Positions 54,064-61,864 of a stretch of DNA of 64,000 nt are shown piece after piece. This DNA comes from Photobacterium sp. TY1-4 (GTDB lineage: Bacteria > Pseudomonadota > Gammaproteobacteria > Enterobacterales > Vibrionaceae). The stretch is from positions 62,001-126,000 of the forward strand of contig NZ_CP099734.1 in assembly GCF_025398175.1 (NCBI RefSeq), written 5' to 3'. Positions within the stretch are counted from its first letter, which is position 1. Each line of letters starts with the position of its first letter. The notes under the pieces were generated by a model. The model saw only the letters and a list, made by a program, of their open reading frames with translations, was not told the origin of the DNA and did not search any database. Position numbers and translations under genes: made by a program.

Positions 54064-54387
54064 ATGGATCAGTTCGAGCATATATCGGTAGAGCAGGCGT
54101 TTGAGCTGCTGCAACAAGCGGACACCGGGGCCGTGCTGGCCGACATCCGCGACCCGCAGTCGTTTGGTCTGGCGCATCCGGAGTCGGCGTTTCACCTGAC
54201 CAACGAGACCATGGTCGCGTTTATGGAGCAGGTCGATTTCGAGCAGCCGGTGATCGTGATGTGCTACCACGGGATCAGCAGCCAGGGCGCGGCCCAGTAT
54301 TTGATTAATCAGGGCTATGAGACGGTTTACAGCCTGGATGGCGGGTTTGAAGCCTGGCGTCGACAGGCGTATCCTTGTCACCAATAG
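54064..54387 (+). CDS. glpE: Thiosulfate sulfurtransferase GlpE
   Basis: A 107-residue single-domain rhodanese that transfers sulfur from thiosulfate to cyanide or thioredoxin. The active-site loop is [18 protein letters not shown], with the nucleophilic Cys. [20 protein letters not shown] is the conserved rhodanese N-part. Length matches E. coli GlpE (108). It is followed by glpG after 23 bases. Confidence 0.95.
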   Translation: MDQFEHISVEQAFELLQQADTGAVLADIRDPQSFGLAHPESAFHLTNETMVAFMEQVDFEQPVIVMCYHGISSQGAAQYLINQGYETVYSLDGGFEAWRRQAYPCHQ

Positions 54388-54410
54388 GTATCATCCTCAC
54401 GGAGACTCAG

Positions 54411-55253
54411 ATGTATCGGTTAGCCGGATTAAACAACCCCCGCCTGGCGCAGGCATTTATTGACTATATGGCGTCACGGGGGATCCCTATGAGTCTGGCG
54501 CCGGAGCCGGAAGGGCGGTTCGCGATCTGGCTGGAAGACAGCCAGTATCTGGTAGAAGCCGAGGCTGAACTGAGTTTGTTTCTGGCCAATCCCGACGATA
54601 GCAAATACCAAGCGGCCTCGTGGGCGATGGCTGAGTCCCGCACGGCTCGGTTTTCCTACCATAGTCCGGATCTGCTGGCGATCATCCGCGCCCGGGCCGG
54701 GCCGTTTACCCTGGCGGTGATGATAGCTGCGATGGGGATTTACGGCTTGTGGCTGTTCGGGTTCGAGCAGCCGGTGTTCCGCTGGCTGCATTTTCCGCTG
54801 ATGCAGGGGGATGAGTGGCAGCTCTGGCGTTTTTTCTCCCACGCGCTGCTCCATTTCTCGACCTTGCATATCCTGTTCAACTGCCTGTGGTGGTGGTTGC
54901 TCGGCGGTCAGCTGGAGCGCCACAGCGGCAGCGCCAAGCTGTTGCAGGTGTTTCTGCTCTCGGCCCTGATCTCCGGATTCGCCCAATTCTGGTTTTACGG
55001 TCCGGGTTTCGGGGGGCTTTCCGGCGTGGTGTATGCCCTGTTGGGGTATGTGTGGTGGATGGGATGGCTGGCGCCTGAGCGCGGTCTGGCGATCCCCAAA
55101 CCTTACGTTGTCTTTATGCTGGTGTGGTTGGTGATTGGTTTTGCTCAGCCGATGGGGATGTCGATTGCCAATATGGCCCACTTGTTCGGGTTATTCAGCG
55201 GTTGTGCGATTGCGCTGGTCGACGGGAAGCTGCGTCGCCCGGCCCGCAGCTAG
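54411..55253 (+). CDS. glpG: Rhomboid intramembrane serine protease GlpG
   Basis: A 280-residue inner-membrane protease. The cytosolic N-terminal domain (1-85) is followed by six membrane helices. The catalytic Ser is in GFGGLSGVVYALLGY, the catalytic His in ANMAHLFGLFSG, and the oxyanion Asn region is HILFNCLWWWLLGGQLE. ATG at 54411 follows CACGGAGACTCAG. glpE-glpG is an operon, next to glpR in E. coli. Confidence 0.96.
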   Translation: MYRLAGLNNPRLAQAFIDYMASRGIPMSLAPEPEGRFAIWLEDSQYLVEAEAELSLFLANPDDSKYQAASWAMAESRTARFSYHSPDLLAIIRARAGPFTLAVMIAAMGIYGLWLFGFEQPVFRWLHFPLMQGDEWQLWRFFSHALLHFSTLHILFNCLWWWLLGGQLERHSGSAKLLQVFLLSALISGFAQFWFYGPGFGGLSGVVYALLGYVWWMGWLAPERGLAIPKPYVVFMLVWLVIGFAQPMGMSIANMAHLFGLFSGCAIALVDGKLRRPARS

Positions 55254-55477
55254 GCGAGGCCCGAAGCGGCGAATGCTGCTCGGCTGAACCGACCGGGTGG
55301 CGAACCGAATGGAGCCGATACCCGGCACTCCCGCGACTCCGAAGATCGGTACGCAAGCCTGCTCAATTCCTCTTTCTCCCTTCATGTTCACTGAACCTGT
55401 TGATCTGTCAGCCTACGTCTTACTTTTTACAAAAAAGATAGAGTTAATACTCTATATGTTAATAATTAATCTTCGTT

Positions 55478-55493
55478 TTTGATTCCTTTCACA
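55478..55493. promoter_or_regulatory. CRP-like site upstream of glpT
   Basis: TTTGATTCCTTTCACA fits TGTGA-N6-TCACA with one mismatch (TTTGA for TGTGA). CRP control of glpT is established in E. coli, so the context supports it. Confidence 0.5.
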
Positions 55494-55499
55494 TTTTAT

Positions 55500-55560
55500 T
55501 ATCGTCTTTCGAGCAATAATTTGCACATTATGAGTACTTTTGAGTATTTTCGCTCATCAT
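55500..55560. promoter_or_regulatory. GlpR operator-like sites before glpT
   Basis: Half-sites TTTCGAGCAATA (near 55508) and TATTTTCGCTCATCAT (near 55545) resemble the TTCG/CGAGCAT halves of the better glpD site at 57992-58009. Several imperfect copies in a row fit how GlpR binds glp promoters. Confidence 0.4.
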
Positions 55561-55617
55561 TTTTTTGCGTTTACGCAAACCATCGCTAACAGAACGACAA
55601 CTTCTAAGGAAACTTTT

Positions 55618-56988
55618 ATGTTTGGCATTTTCAAACCCGCCATGCATACGGATCGGCTACCGGACGGCCAGATCGATCCTGTGTATAAGCGCCTGCGCTG
55701 GCAGCTCTTTTTCGGTATTTTCTTTGGTTACGCCGGGTACTACCTGGTGCGCAAGAACTTCAGTCTGGCAATGCCGCACCTGATTGAAGAATACGGCTAC
55801 AGCCGTGGTGATCTGGGTGTGGCCCTGGCCGCGGTATCGATCGCTTACGGTTTGTCGAAGTTCCTGATGGGGAGTGTCTCGGACCGCTCCAACCCGAGAT
55901 ATTTCCTGGCCGCCGGTTTGACGATGTCGGCCCTGGTGATGCTGTGCTTCGGCTTTATGCCGTGGGCAACCGGCAGCATTGCGGCGATGTTTATCCTGCT
56001 GTTTCTAAACGGTTGGTTCCAGGGCATGGGCTGGCCGGCGTGTGGCCGGACCATGGTGCACTGGTGGTCGCGCAAGGAGCGTGGTGAGATTGTGTCGATC
56101 TGGAACGTGGCCCATAACGTGGGCGGCGGCTTGATCGGTCCGATGTTCCTGCTGGGCCTGTGGGCGTTCAATGATGACTGGCGTGCGGCTTTCTACGTGC
56201 CGGCGTTCTTTGCCCTGCTGGTGGCGGCATTTACCCTGCTGGTGATGCGTGACACCCCGCAGTCGTGTGGTCTACCGTCGATTGAAGAGCACAACAATGA
56301 TTACCCGGACAGCTACGACAAATCCCATGAGCAGGAGATGACGGCGAAGGAAATCTTCTTCAAGTATGTCTTCAACAATAAGCTGCTGTGGTTCATCGCG
56401 GTTGCCAACGCCTTCGTTTACCTGATCCGCTACGGGGTGCTGGACTGGGCGCCGGTATACCTGAACGAAGTGAAACACTTTACCGTCGATAAGTCTTCCT
56501 GGGCTTACTTCCTGTACGAGTGGGCCGGGATCCCGGGCACCCTGCTGTGTGGCTGGATGTCGGATAAATTCTTTAAGGGCCGTCGTGCGCCGGCGGGTAT
56601 CCTGTTCATGGCGTTGGTCACCATTGCGGTATTGGTCTACTGGTTCAACCCACCGGGCAACCCAACGGTTGATATGTTGGCGCTGGTTGCAATTGGCTTC
56701 CTGATCTATGGTCCGGTGATGCTGATTGGTCTGTACGCCCTGGAGCTGGCACCGAAAAAAGCGGCAGGGACGGCTGCGGGTCTGACCGGCCTGTTCGGTT
56801 ACCTGGGCGGCGCAGTGGCAGCGAATGCGATCCTGGGTTACACCGTGGATCACTTCGGCTGGGACGGCGGCTTTATGGTGCTGACGGCGTCTTGTGGTCT
56901 GGCCATCTTCTTCCTGACCCTGGCCCTGATTGGCGAGAGCAAGCTGCATAAGGAAGTTGTGCAAGCGCAGGCCGGGCAAAATGCGTGA
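55618..56988 (+). CDS. glpT: Glycerol-3-phosphate:phosphate antiporter
   Basis: A 456-residue MFS antiporter importing glycerol-3-phosphate in exchange for phosphate. The start at 55618 follows CTAAGGAAACTTTT. The N-terminus has [29 protein letters not shown] sequence (residues 37-60) with the substrate-binding Arg; a second conserved stretch is [21 protein letters not shown]. About 12 membrane helices. Length is close to E. coli GlpT (452). It lies upstream of glpR and glpD. Confidence 0.96.
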   Translation: MFGIFKPAMHTDRLPDGQIDPVYKRLRWQLFFGIFFGYAGYYLVRKNFSLAMPHLIEEYGYSRGDLGVALAAVSIAYGLSKFLMGSVSDRSNPRYFLAAGLTMSALVMLCFGFMPWATGSIAAMFILLFLNGWFQGMGWPACGRTMVHWWSRKERGEIVSIWNVAHNVGGGLIGPMFLLGLWAFNDDWRAAFYVPAFFALLVAAFTLLVMRDTPQSCGLPSIEEHNNDYPDSYDKSHEQEMTAKEIFFKYVFNNKLLWFIAVANAFVYLIRYGVLDWAPVYLNEVKHFTVDKSSWAYFLYEWAGIPGTLLCGWMSDKFFKGRRAPAGILFMALVTIAVLVYWFNPPGNPTVDMLALVAIGFLIYGPVMLIGLYALELAPKKAAGTAAGLTGLFGYLGGAVAANAILGYTVDHFGWDGGFMVLTASCGLAIFFLTLALIGESKLHKEVVQAQAGQNA

Positions 56989-57034
56989 TTGAGATCGCCA
57001 TCATTGGCATCTTGGCAACGCACTAGGTAATATG

Positions 57035-57062
57035 ACAAGGCTTCGCATTCGCGGAGCCTTGT
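57035..57062 (+). terminator. Hairpin between glpT and glpR
   Basis: Stem ACAAGGCT / AGCCTTGT with a loop that can extend pairing (CGC/GCG). There is only a short T pair after it, so termination may be partial and glpR may get read-through. Confidence 0.6.
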
Positions 57063-57085
57063 TGCAACTAGGAGCCGCGTGAGCA

Positions 57086-57847
57086 GTGAAGCAAAGCAAA
57101 CGTCATCAGGAAATCATCGATCTCGTTAAAACCCAGGGGTACGTCAGCACCGACGATCTGGTAGAGCGTTTTAACGTGAGCCCGCAAACGATCCGTCGTG
57201 ACCTCAATGAGCTGGCGGCAGACAACAAAATCCGTCGTCATCATGGTGGCGCCACCATCCCATCCAGCTCGGTCAATACCTCATACAGCACTCGGAAGGT
57301 GATGCAGCTGGCGGAGAAAGACCGGATTGCCCAGGCGATGGTCCGGCATATTCCGGACGGGGCGACGTTGTTCATTGATATCGGCACCACGCCTGAGGCG
57401 GTGGCACGCGCGCTGCTCAACCACCACGATTTGCGGATTGTGACCAACAACCTCAATGTTGCCAGTATTCTGACCGGCAAGGATGATTTTCGGGTGATCC
57501 TGGCCGGCGGTGAAGTGCGCAACCGCGATGGCGGGATTGTTGGTGAAGCCACGCTGGACTTTATCTCCCAGTTCCGGCTCGATTTCGGCATCATGGGGAT
57601 CAGCGGCATTGACCTCGACGGCTCGCTGCTGGACTTCGATTACCATGAAGTGCGGGTGAAGCAGGCGATCATTGAAAACAGCCGTTGTGTGATGTTGGGG
57701 GTGGATCATACCAAGTTTGGCCGCAACGCCATGGTCAATCTGGGCGACATCAGCCAGATCGATATGCTGTTTACCGATCAGCAACCGCCGGAAGAGCTCA
57801 ATAAGCGCCTGGTGGAGAACGAGATCCACCTCGAAATCATCAACTGA
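57086..57847 (+). CDS. glpR: DeoR-family repressor of the glp regulon
   Basis: A 253-residue repressor with GTG start; GGAG lies about 12 bases upstream. The helix-turn-helix is GYVSTDDLVERFNVSPQTIRRDL, followed by the DeoR effector domain (FIDIGTTPEAVARAL, LAGGEVRNRDGGIVGEATLDF, FGIMGISGIDLDGSLLDFD). Glycerol-3-phosphate is the known inducer of GlpR. E. coli GlpR is 252 residues. Its place between glpT and glpD supports the call. Confidence 0.95.
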   Translation: MKQSKRHQEIIDLVKTQGYVSTDDLVERFNVSPQTIRRDLNELAADNKIRRHHGGATIPSSSVNTSYSTRKVMQLAEKDRIAQAMVRHIPDGATLFIDIGTTPEAVARALLNHHDLRIVTNNLNVASILTGKDDFRVILAGGEVRNRDGGIVGEATLDFISQFRLDFGIMGISGIDLDGSLLDFDYHEVRVKQAIIENSRCVMLGVDHTKFGRNAMVNLGDISQIDMLFTDQQPPEELNKRLVENEIHLEIIN

Positions 57848-57878
57848 GCCGTCGCTTTCCCCCGACCACGGACCCCTC

Positions 57879-57912
57879 ACGGGCTGCCTCAAAAAAGGCA
57901 GCCCGTTTTTTT
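57879..57912 (+). terminator. Terminator of glpR
   Basis: An 11-bp perfect stem ACGGGCTGCCT / AGGCAGCCCGT with a 6-base A-rich loop, then TTTTTT. Confidence 0.93.
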
Positions 57913-57991
57913 TCTATTCTTGTTACCTGTCTCATACTTATGTAACAAAGCGAAAATATAAATGATGATCTTCGTCAACACATGATCTATT

Positions 57992-58009
57992 ATGTTCGCA
58001 ATCGAGCAT
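57992..58009. promoter_or_regulatory. GlpR operator before glpD
   Basis: ATGTTCG-CAAT-CGAGCAT is an inverted repeat with one mismatch and closely matches known GlpR operators. A second, weaker half-site series (TTTTTGAGCGTTTTTGA) follows at about 58009-58026, ahead of the glpD start at 58054. Confidence 0.7.
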
Positions 58010-58053
58010 TTTTGAGCGTTTTTGAAATTTTTATTTTCGATTGAGGTGGGGAT

Positions 58054-59571
58054 ATGAAGGTTGCGACATCTGAAATTCTGGATTTGATTGTAGTCGGCGG
58101 TGGGATTAACGGTGCCGGGATTGCGGCTGATGCCGCCGGTCGCGGCCTGAAAGTCGGGTTGTTTGAAGCCAGCGACTTTGCCTCGGCGACCTCATCGGCC
58201 AGCTCGAAGCTGATCCACGGCGGCCTGCGTTACCTGGAGCACTATGAGTTCCGTTTGGTCGGGGAAGCCCTGGCAGAGCGGGAAGTGCTGCTGCGCAAGA
58301 TCCCTCATATTGCCCGCCCGATGCGCTTTCGTCTGCCGCATCGTCCGCATCTGCGCCCGGCCTGGATGATCCGTGCCGGCCTGTTCCTGTACGACCACCT
58401 GGGCAAGCGCACCACGCTGCCGGCCAGTCAGGGGCTGAAGTTCGGCGCTGACTCGGTGCTGGTGCCGGAAATCACCAAAGGTTTCGAATACTCAGATTGC
58501 TGGGTCGATGATGCGCGTTTGGTGATTTTAAATGCCATGGAAGTCGCGGCCCGCGGTGGCGAAGTGCGCAACCGCTGCAAAGTGGAAAAAGCTGAGCAGG
58601 ACGGCGTGCTGTGGCAGGTCACTGTTCGGGATACGATCACCGGCGAGACGTTTGAGCGCCGGGCCCGTGCGCTGGTGAATGCGGCCGGTCCTTGGGTGAA
58701 AGCGTTTTATGATCAGAGCCTGGCGACCAAATCCCCGCGCAACATTCGTCTGATCAAAGGCTCCCACATTGTGGTGCCGCGTGCCCATGACGAGCCGCAG
58801 GCCTATATTCTGCAAAACGAAGACAGCCGGATTGTGTTTGTGATCCCGTACCTGGACCGCTTCTCGATCATCGGCACCACGGATGTTGAGTACAAGGGCG
58901 ATCCGCGCGAAGTGGCGATCGACGACAGTGAAATCGACTATTTGCTGAAGGTTTACAACAATCACTTTACCCGCAAGATGGCCCGTGAAGATGTGGTGTG
59001 GACCTACAGTGGGGTGCGCCCGCTGTGTGATGATGAGTCGGACTCGCCGCAGGCAATCACCCGCGACTATACCCTGGAGCTGGAGCAGACCGGCAACCAG
59101 CCGCCATTGCTGTCTATTTTCGGCGGCAAGCTGACCACGTACCGTAAGCTGGCGGAAGCGGCGATGACCAAACTGGCACCGTTCTTTCCGCAAATGGGGC
59201 CGGCCTGGACGGCGGATGCGTTCCTGCCGGGCGGCGAAGCACACTTCGACGGCCAACAGCTGGCAACGCAGCTGCAGCAGCAGTGCCCGTGGCTGTCCCG
59301 CTTTACCGCAGAGCGTATGGCGACCAACTACGGGACCCGTGCCCTGACTCTGCTGGACGGGATCTGTGAAGAAGCTGAAATGGGCGAGCACTTCGGGGAA
59401 GGTTTCTATGCCCTGGAGCTGGATTACCTGATGAAGCATGAGTTTGTTCAGGATGCCGAGGATGCCCTGTGGCGTCGCAGCAAACTGGGCCTGTATCTCA
59501 GTGCGGCACAGCAGCAGGCAGTGGCGGGCTATATCGCCGCAAAGCAGTTGGCCCGCTCGGCTGCGGCCTGA
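58054..59571 (+). CDS. glpD: Aerobic glycerol-3-phosphate dehydrogenase
   Basis: A 505-residue membrane-associated flavoenzyme that oxidises glycerol-3-phosphate to dihydroxyacetone phosphate and passes electrons to ubiquinone. The FAD motif is LIVVGGGINGAGIAADAAGRG, followed by ASATSSASSKLIHGGLRYLE, and the C-terminal conserved stretches include SIFGGKLTTYRKLAE. Start ATG follows GAGGTGGGGAT. Length is close to E. coli GlpD (501). Confidence 0.97.
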   Translation: MKVATSEILDLIVVGGGINGAGIAADAAGRGLKVGLFEASDFASATSSASSKLIHGGLRYLEHYEFRLVGEALAEREVLLRKIPHIARPMRFRLPHRPHLRPAWMIRAGLFLYDHLGKRTTLPASQGLKFGADSVLVPEITKGFEYSDCWVDDARLVILNAMEVAARGGEVRNRCKVEKAEQDGVLWQVTVRDTITGETFERRARALVNAAGPWVKAFYDQSLATKSPRNIRLIKGSHIVVPRAHDEPQAYILQNEDSRIVFVIPYLDRFSIIGTTDVEYKGDPREVAIDDSEIDYLLKVYNNHFTRKMAREDVVWTYSGVRPLCDDESDSPQAITRDYTLELEQTGNQPPLLSIFGGKLTTYRKLAEAAMTKLAPFFPQMGPAWTADAFLPGGEAHFDGQQLATQLQQQCPWLSRFTAERMATNYGTRALTLLDGICEEAEMGEHFGEGFYALELDYLMKHEFVQDAEDALWRRSKLGLYLSAAQQQAVAGYIAAKQLARSAAA

Positions 59572-59585
59572 GCTGAATCAGCATG

Positions 59586-59614
59586 AAAAAGGCGCTCAAA
59601 ATGAGCGCCTTTTT
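59586..59614. terminator. Terminator between glpD and the FliL-like gene
   Basis: A 13-bp perfect stem AAAAAGGCGCTCA and complement with loop AAA. Symmetry suggests it works for both converging genes. Confidence 0.93.
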
Positions 59615-59635
59615 CTTTTGATGCCCAAGGGCCCG

Positions 59636-60049
59636 TTACTGGTACAGGTATTTGGTAAACAGCAATTCGGTGAGAATGCGCTGGCGGGTTTCCATGATCA
59701 GCAGCTCGTTGACCTTGTTCAGGCACGCCTGGCGGATTTCTTCCCGTCCGGCCAGCGATTTGATCCGGGCCTCCGGCTGCTCACCGATGATGTTGATAAT
59801 GGCATCGCGGATCAGCGGGGCGTGGTGCTCAACGTCTTTGATCAGGGACGGGTCGGCCACCATCAGGTCAACCTGGAGGCGCAGGTAACCCAGTTTTTTG
59901 CCTTGGGTGACATAGTTGGTCGTGATGTCCGGCTCCAGGGTGTAGTAAGTGTATTGCGGCGCAGCCGGGCCGTCCTCGTCAGCCATGGCCTGAAAAGGCA
60001 CCGTCAGCACGGTCGTACACAGGGCCAGGGCAAAAAATAGTGATCTCAT
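59636..60049 (-). CDS. FliL-like secreted/membrane protein
   Basis: A 137-residue protein with an N-terminal signal sequence or anchor (RSLFFALALCTTVLTVPFQAMA). The rest matches the FliL pattern: YYTLEPDITTNYVTQGKKLGYLRLQVDLMV, IRDAIINIIGEQ, and a C-terminus LLIMETRQRILTELLFTKYL. FliL stabilises flagellar stators, but no flagellar genes are near and the short N-terminus differs from true FliL. It is a known neighbour of ubiC in Vibrionaceae, as I recall. An alternative start lies at 60061. Confidence 0.78.
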   Translation of the reverse strand: MRSLFFALALCTTVLTVPFQAMADEDGPAAPQYTYYTLEPDITTNYVTQGKKLGYLRLQVDLMVADPSLIKDVEHHAPLIRDAIINIIGEQPEARIKSLAGREEIRQACLNKVNELLIMETRQRILTELLFTKYLYQ

Positions 60050-60222
60050 TATGACACTCATTCTGGATTGACCGCCGTTGGCCGGCGGTGAATTGCGTTC
60101 TTTCGATCGTAACGATATTCGTACCCGTTACGGCTTGCTACAATAGTGTTTCCTTATGGTAATCAATTAACAGAGCTCTACCAAGCCCTTGCTGGCGACG
60201 TGGTCGAGTTTTTATTATAAAG

Positions 60223-60771
60223 ATGTCGAAATTCAAGCAGTTGTACAAACCTTTGCTGGATGGTGCCCAGTGGCAGTGCCCGCAGGACATTGCCGTGGAA
60301 GACACAGCGTTCGGGCCCTGGTTGCTTGAACCCGATTCGCTGTCGCGACGTTTTCAGCGCTATTGCGAGCATTTCACCGTGACGCTGCTGGAGCAGCGGG
60401 TGATTGGAAATCACCAGTTGCAGGCCGACGAGCGGGCCTTGCTCGGCGAGGCCGACTGCCTACTGCGCAAGGTGGTGCTCAAAGGCGATGGGGTGCCCTG
60501 GGTGTTTGCCCGGACGCTGATCCCGCAGACCACCCTGACCGGTCAGGAGCAGGATCTGGAGCAGTTGGGCGAAATGCCGCTGGGCTTTCGGGTCTTTACC
60601 GACCGCAGCGCCCGCCGCGATGCGCTGATGGTGGCCCAGGTTCGTGAAGCGGCCCATTCCCTGTGGGCACGTCGCTCCCGGTTGTGGGTCAACGACAAGC
60701 CGATGTTGGTTGCTGAATTGTTTCTTGAACAGGCCCCGATCTATGCAAAGGAGACGCAAAGTTGGAATTAA
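60223..60771 (+). CDS. ubiC: Chorismate lyase
   Basis: A 182-residue enzyme that cleaves chorismate to 4-hydroxybenzoate and pyruvate, the entry step of ubiquinone synthesis. Conserved sequences are [12 protein letters not shown], the loop [20 protein letters not shown], and the C-terminal FLEQAPIY with the product-binding Glu. Slightly longer than E. coli UbiC (165). Its end overlaps the ubiA start by 10 bases. Confidence 0.93.
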   Translation: MSKFKQLYKPLLDGAQWQCPQDIAVEDTAFGPWLLEPDSLSRRFQRYCEHFTVTLLEQRVIGNHQLQADERALLGEADCLLRKVVLKGDGVPWVFARTLIPQTTLTGQEQDLEQLGEMPLGFRVFTDRSARRDALMVAQVREAAHSLWARRSRLWVNDKPMLVAELFLEQAPIYAKETQSWN

Positions 60772-61622
60772 GCAAAGCAAAAGCCTTTTGGCAACTCGCG
60801 CGATTTGACCGCCCGATTGGGAGCCTGCTGCTGCTGTGGCCGACCTTATGGGCGTTGTTCCTGGCCGCAGACGGTTGGCCGGATCCACGGGTGATGGTGG
60901 TTTTTGTCCTCGGGGTGTTCCTGATGCGAGCGGCCGGATGTGTCATCAACGATTATGCCGACCGTCATTTTGACGGCCACGTGAAGCGCACGGCGCAGCG
61001 GCCGATGCCGTCGGGGAAGGTGTCTGAGCGCGAAGCGTTAGGTCTGTTTGGGTTGCTGGTGGTGGCGTCCTTTTTGCTGGTGCTGACCATGAACCCGCTG
61101 ACGATCCAGCTGTCGGTGGTGGGTTTGCTGCTCGCTGCCGCATACCCGTTTATGAAGCGCTACACCCACCTGCCGCAACTGGTACTGGGGATGGCATTTG
61201 GCTGGTCGATCCCGATGGCCTATGCGGCGCAGGCCGGTGCGCTGCCGGAAACGGCCTGGTTGTTGTTTGTCGCCAATATTCTCTGGACCGTGGCTTATGA
61301 CACCCAGTATGCGATGGTCGATCGGGATGATGATTTGAAAATCGGCATCAAGTCGACGGCGATCCTGTTTGGCCGCTTTGACAAGATGATTGTCGGCCTG
61401 TTGCAGCTGGGGACGGTCCTGCTGCTGATTGTTGCCGGTTCTCTGCAGCAACTGCACCCGATCTACTTTTGGTTCCTGCTGCTGGCATCGGCGCTGTTTG
61501 TCTATCAGCAGAGGCTGATCCGCGGCCGCGAGCGTGAGCCTTGCTTTAAAGCCTTTTTGAACAACAACTACGTTGGCATGCTGGTGTGGTTGGGGATGGC
61601 GGTGAGTATCGCTTTGAGCTGA
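60762..61622 (+). CDS. ubiA: 4-hydroxybenzoate octaprenyltransferase
   Basis: A 286-residue membrane prenyltransferase. A TTG start at 60762 is chosen because AAGGAG lies 7-9 bases upstream inside ubiC and the conserved N-terminus ([26 protein letters not shown]) begins there. The two Asp-rich catalytic motifs are NDYADRHFD and [12 protein letters not shown]. About nine membrane helices. It works between UbiC and UbiD/UbiX steps. Confidence 0.95.
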   Translation: MELSKAKAFWQLARFDRPIGSLLLLWPTLWALFLAADGWPDPRVMVVFVLGVFLMRAAGCVINDYADRHFDGHVKRTAQRPMPSGKVSEREALGLFGLLVVASFLLVLTMNPLTIQLSVVGLLLAAAYPFMKRYTHLPQLVLGMAFGWSIPMAYAAQAGALPETAWLLFVANILWTVAYDTQYAMVDRDDDLKIGIKSTAILFGRFDKMIVGLLQLGTVLLLIVAGSLQQLHPIYFWFLLLASALFVYQQRLIRGREREPCFKAFLNNNYVGMLVWLGMAVSIALS

Positions 61623-61648
61623 TCGGTATATCTTTTTGACATCCTTTG

Positions 61649-61675
61649 AAAAAAGCGCCGAATGGCGCTTTTTTT
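61649..61675 (+). terminator. Terminator of ubiCA
   Basis: Stem AAAAAAGCGCC / GGCGCTTTTTT with loop GAAT followed by further T residues. Confidence 0.92.
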
Positions 61676-61805
61676 GTGGCCGCCGTGATCATGGTGACCA
61701 TGTCAGCAACCCGTTTGTGTTGTGGGCGAGGGGACGCGCGGGCAGGGCTTTTAGGCGGTCGTGTCCCCAAAGCTCAAACACCTGAACGCGGGTGGGCCGC
61801 GAGAT

Positions 61806-61831
61806 AAAAAAAGCTGGCCCGGAGGCCAGCT
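61806..61831 (-). terminator. Terminator of plsB
   Basis: Stem AGCTGGCC / GGCCAGCT with a 4-base loop; on the minus strand it is followed by seven T residues. It lies about 35 bases past the plsB stop. Confidence 0.88.
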
Positions 61832-61864
61832 CAGTGTTTCTGAGGTGAAAAGCAACTGCGCGTT

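Larger units (their letters stand above)
55254..55617. other. Intergenic regulatory region before glpT
   Basis: About 360 bases. The first 130 are GC-rich and carry no gene; the last 220 are AT-rich and contain a CRP-like site and GlpR-like half-sites just ahead of the glpT start. Confidence 0.6.
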
